A stretch of 64,000 nt of DNA from Maritimibacter fusiformis (lineage in GTDB: Bacteria > Pseudomonadota > Alphaproteobacteria > Rhodobacterales > Rhodobacteraceae): assembly GCF_008086115.1 (NCBI RefSeq), contig NZ_VSIY01000013.1, positions 1-64,000 on the forward strand. The letters run 5' to 3'. Positions 1-8,755 of the stretch are shown in pieces; position 1 is the stretch's first letter, and the number at the start of each line of letters is the position of its first letter. A program made the translations under genes and the position numbers. The notes under the pieces were generated by a model. That model did not search any database, had not been told where the DNA came from, and saw nothing but the letters and a program-made list of their open reading frames with translations.

Positions 1-1439
1 GGTAGTGCCCCGTGGCGTGGTGTAGGAACTGGCATTCACCTGCTTCTTCATAGCTGGTGTCGCTCGTTCACTGAGCGGCGATCATTGCCGTCTCGTCATC
101 ATGGTTGCACAGGGCCGTCAGCTTTTCCACCGGCATGTAGCGGCGGGAGACGGCCCACTCATCATTTTGCTCCAACATGAGCGCCCCGACGAGGCGGACG
201 ACGGCCTCGCGGTTGGGGAAGATGCCGACGACGTTGGTGCGCCGCTTGATCTCCTTGTTGACGCGCTCCAAGGGGTTGGTGCTGTGCAATTTCGAGCGCA
301 GGCTCTCGTCATAGGCCATGTAGGCCAGCACGTCGTGTTCGGCGTTCGCCATTGTCCTCGGACCAATGGCGGACAAAGGCTCGCTCCATCAGTTCGGCGA
401 CATCGCGGAACCGGTCACGAAGGTTGTCGGCGACTTCGCGCCAGCGGGCATGGGCCCGGTCGCGGTTCTTCTCGGCGAAGACGGTCTTCACCACGGCGCT
501 GACCACAGGCTTGTTCGCCTTGCTTACGCGGGCCAGCAGGTTGCGCTGGAAATGCACGCGACAGCGCTGCCACCCGGCGCTCAGGACCTTGCGCGCAGCA
601 GCCTTCAGGCCCTCATGGGCGTCGCTGATGACCATCTGCACGCCGCGCAACCCGCGCCGTGTCAAAGAGCGCAGGAAGTCGGTCCAGAACGTTTCTGCCT
701 CGGATGGCATGACGGTGATCCCCAGGATCTCGCGCCGCCCGTCGGTATTGACCGCCACGGCCACTATCACCGCCATGGAGACGATCCGCCCGCCCTCGCG
801 CAGCTTGACGTAGGTGGCGTCGAGCCAGAGAAAGGGCCAGTCGCCCTCCAGCGGGCGGTTGAGGAACGCCTGCACCCGCTCGTCGATCTCCTCGCACAGC
901 CGCGAGACCAGGCTCTTGGAGGTGCCCGTCAACCCCATGGCGCGCACCAAATCATCAACGGACCGCGTCGAAACGCCATGGATGTAGGCCTCCTGTATCA
1001 CGGCCATCAGCGCCTTCTCGGCGGTCCTGCGCGGCTCGAGGAAGGTCGGGAAGTAGCTACCCTTGCGCAGCTTCGGGATGTTCAGGCCGATGGTGCCCGC
1101 GCGGGTATCCCACTGGCGCGGCCGGTAGCCGTTCCGCTGGTTCTCACGGTCCGGGCTGCGCTCGCCGTGTCCGGCCCCGCAGACAGCGGCCACCTCGATG
1201 TCCATAAGCCGCTGCGCGGCGTCCTGGATCAGCTCGCGCAAAAAATCCGCGTCATCGCTCTTGGCGATCACGCCAGGAAGGTCGATCATGGCATCGGTCA
1301 TCGTGTTCTCCTTCGTTGTCATCGGTCGTTGAACAACCTCAGACTACGAAGAAACGCGGTGGCCGCCAGCCCGGCCGCGCGCTGCGCTAAGCCAAAGGCT
1401 TCGCGCGCGGCCTCCTACACCATCCCCGGGGACACTACC
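1..1439 (-). mobile_element. IS256-family insertion sequence
   Basis: Imperfect terminal inverted repeats of 27 nt lie at 1-27 and, in reverse complement, at 1413-1439. Both begin GGTAGTG and end TGGTGTAGGA, with a variable middle. They enclose one transposase gene on the minus strand. The left repeat starts at base 1, so the left target duplication is outside the window and could not be checked. The position of the repeat at the very edge suggests an assembly break at a repeated element. Confidence 0.85.
68..1301 (-). pseudogene. IS256-family (Mutator-type) transposase, frameshifted
   Basis: DDE transposase of the IS256 family. The chosen start at 1301 has an AAGGAGAA ribosome site; an in-frame ATG at 1322 lacks one. 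Catalytic aspartates fall at about D161 ([10 protein letters not shown]) and D227 (VISDAHEG). The frame then runs into the ending [10 protein letters not shown] near 309. The expected continuation ([16 protein letters not shown], then [14 protein letters not shown]) is read in another frame at 68 to about 350. The third catalytic residue, the Glu of the [13 protein letters not shown] region, therefore lies behind a frameshift near 345-357. Programmed frameshifting is not usual for this family, so this is probably an inactive copy or a one-base sequencing error. Confidence 0.85.
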
Positions 1440-1519
1440 CGGCAGCCTGCAGGCACGCTTTAATATCATCCAAGTTCAACCAATCGACTCCTGACTTTCA
1501 ATGGACGCCGCCAGCATCG

Positions 1520-1597
1520 GCTACAAATATGCTACATGCTAGCCGTTCAGACCGAACCTCGCCACCCCGAACAGCAAGCATGTAGCACGCTTGTAGC
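1520..1597. repeat. Imperfect 21-nt inverted repeat near tRNA-Ser
   Basis: The arm at 1520-1540 (GCTACAAATATGCTACATGC and one more base) is complementary to 1577-1597 with 3 mismatches over 21 nt; 36 nt separate the arms. The words GCTACA and TGTAGC recur in both arms. Repeats of this kind are common where tyrosine integrases act beside tRNA genes, but no integrase gene is present here. The rest of 1440-1643 holds nothing else that I recognise. Confidence 0.5.
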
Positions 1598-1643
1598 AGA
1601 GTGTTGACGGAGGGCGCGAGCCATCGTTAAGTTACTTTTTTTT

Positions 1644-1731
1644 TGGCGGAAGGGGTGGGATTCGAACCCACGGATGCTTGCACATCGGCGGTTTTCAAGA
1701 CCGCTGCAATCGACCACTCTGCCACCCTTCC
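1644..1731 (-). tRNA. tRNA-Ser(UGA)
   Basis: On the minus strand the acceptor GGAAGGG pairs with CCCTTCC, followed by discriminator G and an encoded CCA. The anticodon arm is GCGGT-CTTGAAA-ACCGC, giving anticodon TGA. The D-arm begins GGCAGAGTGG, the T-loop contains GGTTCGAATCC, and there is a long variable arm, as expected for serine tRNAs. Length is 88 nt including CCA. Confidence 0.95.
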
Positions 1732-1748
1732 ACAATACTCCTGCACAA

Positions 1749-1789
1749 GTTTTCAAGACCGGTGCAATCGACCACTCTGCCACTCCTCC
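1749..1789 (-). pseudogene. tRNA-Ser 5'-half duplicate
   Basis: These 41 nt match the 5' half of the neighbouring tRNA-Ser (1691-1731) at 38 positions, up to and including the anticodon CTTGAAA. After that the similarity stops and no anticodon stem can close. It lies directly upstream of the intact tRNA on the same strand. It is a broken partial duplication, probably a scar of recombination at this tRNA gene, and should not be counted as a tRNA. Confidence 0.75.
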
Positions 1790-1991
1790 GGGTCGGGGAC
1801 TGCGATAGCGTGGTGGGCGCGATTCTGAAAGTGCTGGTTGCGCCGTCGGTCTTTGCACGATTTCGCCCAGCAAGGCACGGGCACTTTCCATGCGCGCGCC
1901 TTGCCGCTATTGTTGCGTCATCAGACGCGGGACAAGCGTGAATACGGGCAGCGCGGCAGGGTACCGGCCGCACGGAGGGGCATTGGCGAAC

Positions 1992-2843
1992 ATGGCAAGC
2001 ACGGTAGTCATCCGGCTGGCACTGGCACTCGGCGGAGGGCTGGCACTGGCCGGCTGCGACGATGCACAGATTCCGAGTTTTCTGCGCGGCGGCGGATCGG
2101 GAGATGCGACCGCGCCGGTGTCATCGTCGCGCACGGTCGAGCGTGACATCGAGGCGCCCGAGGTGTTCCAGGTCACCGACCAGGGGCTTTGGGACGGACG
2201 GCCTTCGCTGGGGGGCGTCTGGGTGGCGCATCCCGAAGCCACCGATCCCGAGCGGGTGATCATTCGAAACGAGGCCAACGGGAAATTCGTGATCGGGGTG
2301 CTCTACCGCCCCGAACGCCAGAACCCGGGGCCGGCGTTGCAGGTATCGTCTGAGGCCGCCAAGGAGCTCGAGATGCTGGCCGGGCAGCCCGCGCGGCTGA
2401 ACGTGACCGCGTTGCGCCGGGCCGAAGTGCCGGTGGATGGCGGTGCGGCCGACGCGCCCGCCACCGATCTGGCCGCCGCCCCTGCCATTGCCGCAACACC
2501 GCTCGACCCGATCGCCGCCGCCGCCGCGGCCCTGGACGAGGCCGAGGCCGGCACGCCGGCCAGCGCGCCCGCACCTGCCCCCGCACCGGCCAGCCCCGCC
2601 CCCGGCGGACTGGCCAAACCCTTCATCCAGATCGGCATCTTCTCGGTCGAGGCGAACGCCCGCAACACAGCGGAAGCCCTGCGCCGGGCCGGAATGGTCC
2701 CGACCATCACGCCGGGCAAGATGAACGGCAAGGATTTCTGGCGGGTGATCGTCGGCCCGGCAACTGGAACCGGCGAGCGCGCGGCGCTTTTGAAAAAGAT
2801 CAAGGAGTTGGGGTTCAACGACGCCTATTTCGTCACCAACTGA
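1992..2843 (+). CDS. SPOR-domain lipoprotein
   Basis: Predicted cell-envelope lipoprotein. From ATG 1992 the product begins MASTVVIRLALALGGG and reaches a lipobox LAGC, so Cys20 would be lipidated. An in-frame TTG at 1983 sits nearer a GGAGGGG ribosome site and is an alternative start. A long Ala/Pro/Asp-rich linker (about residues 145-205) leads to a C-terminal SPOR domain of about 75 residues starting FIQIGIFSVEANA. SPOR domains bind denuded septal glycan strands. The gene lies just upstream of dacC, which fits a role in peptidoglycan remodelling at division. Its specific partner is unknown. Confidence 0.85.
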   Translation: MASTVVIRLALALGGGLALAGCDDAQIPSFLRGGGSGDATAPVSSSRTVERDIEAPEVFQVTDQGLWDGRPSLGGVWVAHPEATDPERVIIRNEANGKFVIGVLYRPERQNPGPALQVSSEAAKELEMLAGQPARLNVTALRRAEVPVDGGAADAPATDLAAAPAIAATPLDPIAAAAAALDEAEAGTPASAPAPAPAPASPAPGGLAKPFIQIGIFSVEANARNTAEALRRAGMVPTITPGKMNGKDFWRVIVGPATGTGERAALLKKIKELGFNDAYFVTN

Positions 2844-2900
2844 TCCCCTGGCCCGCGCCCGTCGATTGCAAGACCGAGACCCGAAAGGATCGCCCGTTAC

Positions 2901-4106
2901 ATGTTTCGCTGCCGTCCCACGATCCGCTCGCTGACCCGCCTCGTGCTCGCGGCCGCGCTCACGCTCGTCGCGGCCCTGCCCCTGCGCGCCTTCGAGACCA
3001 ACGCCCGGGCCGCCTATGTGGTCGATCTGACCACCGATACCGTGCTGTTGCAGAAGGACGCCGACGTGCCGATCCCGCCGGCCTCGATGTCCAAGCTGAT
3101 GACGCTCAACATGCTGTTCGAGGCGCTTGAGGATGGCCGCGTCAGCCTCGACACCCGTTTCGGGGTGTCCGAGCGGGCAAAGGCGATGGGCGGCTCGACG
3201 ATGTTTCTCAACACCACCGACCGCCCGACCGTGGCCGAACTGATCCCGGGAATCATCGTCAATTCCGGCAACGACGCCTGCGTCGTGGTGGCCGAAGGGC
3301 TCGCGGGCACCGAAGAAGCCTTTGCCACCATGATGACCGAACGCGCCCGCGCCTTGGGCATGAACGATTCCACTTTCGGCAATTCCTCGGGCTGGCCGCA
3401 CCCGGCGCAGCGCATGTCGGTGCGCGACCTCGCCCTGATCGCGACCCGGCTTATCGAGGAATTCCCGCAGTATTACCACTACTTCGCGATGAGCGAATAT
3501 CTCTTCGACGGGCGTGCACCGGACAATCGCTTCAACCGCAACCCGCTGCTCAACCTCGGCATCGGGGCCGACGGGCTCAAGACCGGGCACACCTCCGAGG
3601 CCGGTTACGGGATGGTGGGCTCGGCGATGCAGGGCAAGCGGCGCATCGTGTTCGTGCTGTCGGGGCTCGACTCCGAGGATGCCCGCGCCAGCGAGGCCGA
3701 GGCGATCATCAACTGGGCGTTTCGCCAGTTCGCCATGCGCACGCCGGTCAAGGCGGGCGAAACCCTGGCCCAGGTGCCGGTGTTCCTGGGCAAGACGCCC
3801 GATGTCGGGCTGGTGGCGCGCGAGGATGTCGAGATCCTGATGCCGGTCACCGCCAACAAGACGATCAAGGCCGAGATCACCTGGACCGGCCCGGTCGAGG
3901 CGCCGGTGGCCGAAGGCCAGCAGATCGCCCGGATGATGATCCGGCGCGAGGGCATGACCGACACCGAGGTGCCGCTTTTTGCCGCCGCCGCCGTCGAAAA
4001 GGCGGGTTTCCTGCCGCGCTTCAAGGCCGCGGCCGCCCGGGCGCTCGACATGGCGCGCGAGTTCACCGACGACGCGCCCGCCGAGGCTGTCCCGGTCACC
4101 AACTGA
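2901..4106 (+). CDS. dacC: Serine-type D-alanyl-D-alanine carboxypeptidase (PBP5/6 class)
   Basis: Periplasmic enzyme that trims the terminal D-Ala from peptidoglycan stem peptides. A signal peptide (residues 1-30, ending LPLRA) precedes a family S11 catalytic domain. Its active-site motifs are S62-M-S-K65, S122-G-N124 and K227-T-G229. A C-terminal PBP5-like beta domain follows, ending in a likely amphipathic tail (FKAAAARALDMAREF) that would hold it on the membrane. The length of 401 residues is normal. It follows the SPOR lipoprotein and precedes tmk by 4 nt, so these genes are probably co-transcribed. The symbol is by family resemblance; dacA or dacF would be equally defensible. Confidence 0.93.
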   Translation: MFRCRPTIRSLTRLVLAAALTLVAALPLRAFETNARAAYVVDLTTDTVLLQKDADVPIPPASMSKLMTLNMLFEALEDGRVSLDTRFGVSERAKAMGGSTMFLNTTDRPTVAELIPGIIVNSGNDACVVVAEGLAGTEEAFATMMTERARALGMNDSTFGNSSGWPHPAQRMSVRDLALIATRLIEEFPQYYHYFAMSEYLFDGRAPDNRFNRNPLLNLGIGADGLKTGHTSEAGYGMVGSAMQGKRRIVFVLSGLDSEDARASEAEAIINWAFRQFAMRTPVKAGETLAQVPVFLGKTPDVGLVAREDVEILMPVTANKTIKAEITWTGPVEAPVAEGQQIARMMIRREGMTDTEVPLFAAAAVEKAGFLPRFKAAAARALDMAREFTDDAPAEAVPVTN

Positions 4107-4110
4107 CCAG

Positions 4111-4731
4111 ATGTCCGGCCTGTTCATCACCTTCGAGGGCATCGACGGCTCCGGAAAGTCGACCCAGGCGCGTCTCTTGGCCGAGACCCTGCAAGGCGAA
4201 GGGCACGACGTGGTCCTGACCCGAGAGCCGGGCGGCAGCCCCGGGGCCGAGGAAATCCGCGCGCTGGTGCTCGAGGGCGACCCCGAGCGTTGGTCGGCCA
4301 AGACCGAGATCCTGCTGTTCACCGCCGCCCGGCGCGACCATCTCGAACGGGTGATCGACCCGGCGCTGGCCGAGGGCAAGGTGGTGGTCTGCGACCGGTT
4401 CGCGGATTCCACCCGGATGTATCAGGGCCTGCGGGCCGAGGGGCTGCGCGAGGTCGTCGATCAACTGCATGAGCTGATGATCGGGCGCGAACCCGACCTG
4501 ACCTTCATCATCGACATGGACCCGGCCAAGGGCCATGGCCGCGCCAAGGGGCGTGGCGGCACCGAAGAGCGGTTCGAGGATTTCGGTACCGATCTTCAGA
4601 CGCGCATGCGGGCCGGGTTCCTGGCGCTGGCCCGGCAGTTTCCCGACCGCTGCGTGGTGGTCGACGGCGACCGCGATGTCGCCTCGGTGGCCGCCGAGGT
4701 GGCAGGCATCGCGCGGGCGCGGATCGGGTGA
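4111..4731 (+). CDS. tmk: Thymidylate kinase
   Basis: Phosphorylates dTMP to dTDP with ATP in the cytoplasm. The protein of about 206 residues opens with MSGLFITFEGIDGSGKST, giving a P-loop at residues 10-18. The DRF motif (VVCDRFADSTRMYQG) for dTMP binding follows, then a lid region rich in Arg/Gly (GRAKGRGGTEERFE). The start at 4111 directly follows the dacC stop, and holB follows after 6 nt. The tmk-holB pairing is widespread in bacteria. Confidence 0.97.
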   Translation: MSGLFITFEGIDGSGKSTQARLLAETLQGEGHDVVLTREPGGSPGAEEIRALVLEGDPERWSAKTEILLFTAARRDHLERVIDPALAEGKVVVCDRFADSTRMYQGLRAEGLREVVDQLHELMIGREPDLTFIIDMDPAKGHGRAKGRGGTEERFEDFGTDLQTRMRAGFLALARQFPDRCVVVDGDRDVASVAAEVAGIARARIG

Positions 4732-4737
4732 CGCGCC

Positions 4738-5868
4738 ATGGCTGACCCCGTCGACCTGCCCGAACCCGACCGGATCGAGGGCGCGCCGCATCCGCGCGAG
4801 ACCGCGCAGGTGTTCGGCCACGCCGCCGCCGAGACCGCGTTTCTCGAGGCCTTCACCTCGGGCCGGCTGCACCACGGCTGGCTGATCTCCGGCCCGCGCG
4901 GCGTCGGCAAGGCGACGCTGGCCTGGAAGATCGCGCGCTTTCTGCGCGCCACGCCCGACCCGGGCGGCGCCGGGCTGTTTGGCGAGGCCCCTGCCCCCGC
5001 CAGCCTCGACATTCCCGCCGACCACCCGGTCGCGCGCCAGTCGCGCGCCCTGACCGAACCGGGCATCCACCTGGTCAGGCGCAGCGTGAATGACACCACC
5101 GGCAAGATGTCCGCCGAGATCCGCGCCATCGATGTGCGCCGCCTGGCCGGGTTCTTCGGCCTCAGCCTGACCGACGGCGGACGGCGGGTGGTGATTCTCG
5201 ATTGCGCCGACGAGATGAATTCGACCGCCGCCAACGCGCTGTTGAAGATGCTCGAGGAACCGCCGGCGGGCGCGGTGCTGCTCCTGGTCAGCCACCGGCC
5301 TTCGCGGCTTCTGCCCACCATCCGCTCGCGCTGCCGCGAATTGCGGCTGGGGCCGCTGGCGCCCGACGATCTGGCCGCCGCCCTCACCGCCGCCGGGGCC
5401 GAGGCCGGGGCCGATACCGGCGCGCTGGCCGAACTGGCGGGCGGGTCGGTGGGCGAGGCGCTGCGGCTGTCGCTGCTGGACGGCCCGGCGATCTATTCCG
5501 AGCTTGTGGCGATCATCGAACACGCCCCGCGCTATGACCGCCCCCGCGCCATCGCGCTGACCAATTCGCTGGCCGGGGTGGCGAACGCGGCGCGGTTCGA
5601 CCTGACGCTGCGGCTGGTCGAGCTGTTCCTGTCGCGTCTTGCGCGAACCGGCGCCGGGCATCCGCCCGACCGTGAAGTGTGCCCGGGCGAGGCCGCGCTT
5701 TTGTCCCGCCTGTCGCCCGACCGGCACACGGCGACGCGCTGGGCCAGCCTCGGGCAGGACCTGTCGGCGCGCGCCGGACATGGCCGCGCGGTCAACCTCG
5801 ACCCGGCCGCGCTGACGCTGGACCTGATCTTCCGGATCAACGAAACCGCCGCCGCCCCTGTCGCCTGA
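4738..5868 (+). CDS. holB: DNA polymerase III subunit delta'
   Basis: Clamp-loader subunit of the replicative polymerase. An AAA+-type N-terminal domain has the Walker A-like LISGPRGVGKATLAWKIA (about residues 48-65), a sensor/Walker B-like VVILDCADEMN, and NALLKMLEEPP, a hallmark of delta' and tau/gamma subunits. At 376 residues it has the usual alphaproteobacterial size. In related genomes tmk-holB is normally continued by tatD and an MBL-fold hydrolase gene; here those two lie 18 kb further on (24014-25608), suggesting an insertion after this gene. Confidence 0.95.
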   Translation: MADPVDLPEPDRIEGAPHPRETAQVFGHAAAETAFLEAFTSGRLHHGWLISGPRGVGKATLAWKIARFLRATPDPGGAGLFGEAPAPASLDIPADHPVARQSRALTEPGIHLVRRSVNDTTGKMSAEIRAIDVRRLAGFFGLSLTDGGRRVVILDCADEMNSTAANALLKMLEEPPAGAVLLLVSHRPSRLLPTIRSRCRELRLGPLAPDDLAAALTAAGAEAGADTGALAELAGGSVGEALRLSLLDGPAIYSELVAIIEHAPRYDRPRAIALTNSLAGVANAARFDLTLRLVELFLSRLARTGAGHPPDREVCPGEAALLSRLSPDRHTATRWASLGQDLSARAGHGRAVNLDPAALTLDLIFRINETAAAPVA

Positions 5869-5901
5869 CCCCTTGACCCCCGCCCTCCAAAGGCGCATTT
5901 T

Positions 5902-5916
5902 TCCGCAATGACGGAT
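5902..5916 (-). promoter_or_regulatory. Probable XRE-cupin operator 1
   Basis: The minus strand reads ATCCGTCATTGCGGA, a TCCG-N6-CGGA inverted repeat. It matches the site at 6473-6487 in 14 of 15 bases. It overlaps the ATG of the regulator gene at 5908, an arrangement typical of autorepression. Confidence 0.6.
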
Positions 5917-6471
5917 AACGGCGACGCCATATTGTCCCTTTTGCCCGCCAAGCTCAAGGCGGCGCGGCAGCAAAAGGCGCTGTCGCTCGAAGCCGTGGCC
6001 AAGCTGTCGGGTGTCAGCAAGTCGATGCTCAGCCAGATCGAACGCGGCGAGAGCAGCCCGACCATCTCGACGCTGTGGAACCTCACGCGCGCGTTGCAGG
6101 TCGATTTCGCGGGGCTTCTGGACGACGACACCCCGGCCTCGCGCATCTCGGTGCTGCGGTCGGATGCGGTCCCCACCATCGTGGTGCGCGGGTCCGGTTG
6201 CCGGGTGCGGATCCTGTCGCCGCCCGAAGACGCGGGCACCCACGAGGTCTATGAGCTTGAGTTCAAACCGGGCGACGCGCTCGACAGCCAGCCGCATGCG
6301 GTCGGCGCACGTGAACATCTGACGGTGATCGCCGGCACGCTGACCGTCACCAGCGGCGACAGCCGCGAAACCCTGAGACAGGGCGACAGCGCCCGCTACC
6401 CGGCCGATGTCACCCACCGGATCGCCAGCGAGGACGGCGCGCGCGCGATCCTGATCGTCCAGAACAGCTGA
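5908..6471 (+). CDS. XRE-family regulator with C-terminal cupin domain
   Basis: DNA-binding regulator of 187 residues. Residues of about 12-67 form an HTH_XRE domain ([20 protein letters not shown], then [17 protein letters not shown]). The C-terminal 75 residues form a small cupin barrel ([20 protein letters not shown]), the usual ligand-sensing part of this class. It stands directly upstream of kbl-tdh, and matching operator sites overlap its own start and lie in front of kbl. It is therefore the likely regulator of threonine catabolism. The ligand is not evident. Confidence 0.9.
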   Translation: MTDNGDAILSLLPAKLKAARQQKALSLEAVAKLSGVSKSMLSQIERGESSPTISTLWNLTRALQVDFAGLLDDDTPASRISVLRSDAVPTIVVRGSGCRVRILSPPEDAGTHEVYELEFKPGDALDSQPHAVGAREHLTVIAGTLTVTSGDSRETLRQGDSARYPADVTHRIASEDGARAILIVQNS

Positions 6472-6472
6472 T

Positions 6473-6487
6473 ATCCGTTATTGCGGA
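6473..6487 (+). promoter_or_regulatory. Probable XRE-cupin operator 2 (kbl promoter)
   Basis: ATCCGTTATTGCGGA lies just after the regulator stop codon and 43 nt upstream of the kbl start. It differs from the site at 5902-5916 in one base. The shared sequence at both ends of the regulator gene is good evidence for a common DNA-binding site. Confidence 0.6.
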
Positions 6488-6529
6488 CCCGGCGTTCGTT
6501 ATGATAGACACGGCTCAACGGAGGACGCC

Positions 6530-7717
6530 ATGACCGCAGCTTTTTCACAGCACATCGCCGACACGCTGGCCCAGATCGAGGCCGATGGCCTGACCAAGGT
6601 GGAACGGAAAATCACCTCGCCGCAATCGGGCCGGATCGAGGTCGACTCGCGCCCGATCGTCAACCTTTGCGCCAACAATTACCTTGGCCTCGCCAATCAC
6701 CCGGCCCTGATCGACGCCGCCGCCAAGGCGCTCGTCAGTCACGGCTACGGCATGGCCTCGGTGCGGTTCATCTGCGGCACGCAAGACCTGCACCGCGCGC
6801 TGGAACAACGACTCGCCGCCTTTCTCGGCAAGGACGATTCGATCCTCTTCGCCGCCTGTTTCGACGCCAACGGCGGGCTGTTCGAACCGTTGCTCGGCCC
6901 CGAAGACGCGGTGATTTCGGACGCGCTCAACCACGCCTCGATCATCGACGGAATCAGGCTGTGCAAGGCCAAACGCTACCGCTTCGCCAATTCCGACATG
7001 GCCGACCTTGAACGCCAGTTGCAACAGGCCCGCGCCGATGGCGCCCGCTTCATCATGATCGCCACCGATGGCGTTTTCTCGATGGATGGCTACCTTGCCA
7101 ACCTGCCCGAAATCACCCGGCTGGCCCGGCAATACGATGCGCTGGTGATGGTCGACGATTGCCATTCCACCGGCTTCATGGGCGACAAGGGCAAGGGCAC
7201 CGCCAGCCATTTCGGCGTCGAGGTCGATATCCTGACCGGCACGCTCGGCAAGGCGCTGGGCGGGGCGATCGGCGGCTATATCGCGGGCGATCAGGGCGTG
7301 ATCGACCTGCTGCGCCAGCGCGCCCGGCCCTACCTCTTTTCCAACTCGCTGCCGCCCTCGGTGGTGGCCGCAAGCCTCGAGGCGATCCGCCTTGTCGAGA
7401 CCGGCGATGACCTGCGCAAGCAGTTGTTCGAGAACACGAAATTCTGGCGTGCCGGGCTTGAGGCACTGGGCTTCTCGCTGCTCGACGGCGAACATCCCAT
7501 CGTCCCGGTGATGCTGGGCGAGGCGCAACTCGCACAGGATATGTCGGCCCGCCTGTTCGACGAGGGCGTGCTGGCCAGCGGCTTTTTCTTTCCCGTGGTG
7601 CCCAAGGGCCAGGCCCGCATCCGCACCCAGATGAGCGCGGCGCTGACCCGCGACGATCTCGAGTTCGCGCTGGGGGCGTTCGAGCGCGCCGGCAAGGCGG
7701 TAGGGGGGCTGGCATGA
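6530..7717 (+). CDS. kbl: Glycine C-acetyltransferase (2-amino-3-ketobutyrate CoA ligase)
   Basis: PLP enzyme cleaving 2-amino-3-oxobutyrate with CoA to glycine and acetyl-CoA, the second step of threonine degradation. The 395-residue protein belongs to the alpha-oxoamine synthase family, with the PLP lysine in [16 protein letters not shown] and the substrate region [20 protein letters not shown] ribosome site precedes ATG 6530. Its stop overlaps the tdh start (ATGA), so kbl and tdh are translationally coupled. Regulation is probably by the adjacent XRE-cupin protein. Confidence 0.97.
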   Translation: MTAAFSQHIADTLAQIEADGLTKVERKITSPQSGRIEVDSRPIVNLCANNYLGLANHPALIDAAAKALVSHGYGMASVRFICGTQDLHRALEQRLAAFLGKDDSILFAACFDANGGLFEPLLGPEDAVISDALNHASIIDGIRLCKAKRYRFANSDMADLERQLQQARADGARFIMIATDGVFSMDGYLANLPEITRLARQYDALVMVDDCHSTGFMGDKGKGTASHFGVEVDILTGTLGKALGGAIGGYIAGDQGVIDLLRQRARPYLFSNSLPPSVVAASLEAIRLVETGDDLRKQLFENTKFWRAGLEALGFSLLDGEHPIVPVMLGEAQLAQDMSARLFDEGVLASGFFFPVVPKGQARIRTQMSAALTRDDLEFALGAFERAGKAVGGLA

Positions 7718-8751
7718 CCAATGAAATGAAGGCGCTGGCCAAGCTGAAACCCGAGCCGGGCCTCTGGATGCAGACCGCGCCGGTGCCCGAAATCGGCCCC
7801 GACGACGTGCTCATCCGCATCCGCAAGACCGGCATCTGCGGCACCGACATTCACATCTGGGACTGGGACGACTGGGCGAAAAAGACCGTGCCGGTGCCGC
7901 TGATCACCGGCCACGAATTCGCCGGCGAGATCGTCGAGATCGGGCACCATGTCGAAGGGCTGGAACTGGGTCAACGCTGCTCTGGCGAGGGGCATCTGAT
8001 CGGCAAGATGTCCCGCCAGTCGCGCTCGGGCCGCTTTCACCTCGACCCGGCGACGCGCGGCATCGGGGTCAACGAACAGGGCGCTTTCGCCGAATACCTG
8101 CGCCTGCCCGCCTTCAACGTGGTGCCGCTGCCCGACGACATCCCCGACGAGATCGGCGCGATCCTCGACCCCTTGGGCAACGCCGTGCATACCGCCCTCA
8201 GCTTCGATCTGCTGGGCGAGGATGTGCTGGTCACCGGCGCCGGGCCGATCGGCATCATGGCCGCAGCCGTCGCCCGCCACGCCGGCGCGCGCCATGTCGT
8301 CATCACCGATGTGAACCCCGACCGCCTGCGTCTTGCCGCCGAAGTTTCGGACGTGGTGCCGGTGAATGTCGCCGACACCGACCTGACCGATGTGCAACAC
8401 CAACTCGGGCTGGTCGAGGGCTTCGATGTCGGCCTCGAGATGAGCGGCAATGCCCGCGCCTTCGACCAGATGGTCGGCTCGATGGTGATGGGCGGGCGCA
8501 TCGCCATGCTTGGCATCCCGCCGGGCAAGTCGCCGGTCGACTGGTCGGCCATCGTGTTCAAGGCGCTGACCATCAAGGGCGTCTATGGCCGCGAGATCTT
8601 CGAGACCTGGTACAAGATGATCGCCATGCTTCAGAACGGGCTGGACGTGTCCAAGGTGATCACGCACCGCTTTCCGGTGGACGAGTTCGAGGCGGGCTTC
8701 GCGGCGATGAAATCCGGTGCCAGCGGCAAGGTGATCCTCGACTGGGGCTGA
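7714..8751 (+). CDS. tdh: L-threonine 3-dehydrogenase
   Basis: Zinc-dependent medium-chain dehydrogenase oxidising threonine with NAD+ to 2-amino-3-oxobutyrate, the substrate of Kbl. The catalytic zinc site is present ([14 protein letters not shown] and [10 protein letters not shown]), and the Rossmann motif is [11 protein letters not shown]. Length is 345 residues. The structural-zinc loop is unusual: where E. coli Tdh has four cysteines, this protein has [19 protein letters not shown] and then HLDPATRG, with no cysteine. The structural zinc is therefore probably absent. The gene converges on dctM with only 4 nt between the stops. Confidence 0.95.
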   Translation: MTNEMKALAKLKPEPGLWMQTAPVPEIGPDDVLIRIRKTGICGTDIHIWDWDDWAKKTVPVPLITGHEFAGEIVEIGHHVEGLELGQRCSGEGHLIGKMSRQSRSGRFHLDPATRGIGVNEQGAFAEYLRLPAFNVVPLPDDIPDEIGAILDPLGNAVHTALSFDLLGEDVLVTGAGPIGIMAAAVARHAGARHVVITDVNPDRLRLAAEVSDVVPVNVADTDLTDVQHQLGLVEGFDVGLEMSGNARAFDQMVGSMVMGGRIAMLGIPPGKSPVDWSAIVFKALTIKGVYGREIFETWYKMIAMLQNGLDVSKVITHRFPVDEFEAGFAAMKSGASGKVILDWG

Positions 8752-8755
8752 CGGA

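Noticed and set aside
1749..1789. Second tRNA gene
   Set aside because: Only the 5' half matches; the anticodon stem, T-arm and acceptor 3' strand are missing.
2121..6417. Two open frames of over 700 codons on the minus strand
   Set aside because: They are antisense to dacC, tmk, holB and the XRE gene, which all have clear motifs. Composition is that of shadow frames.
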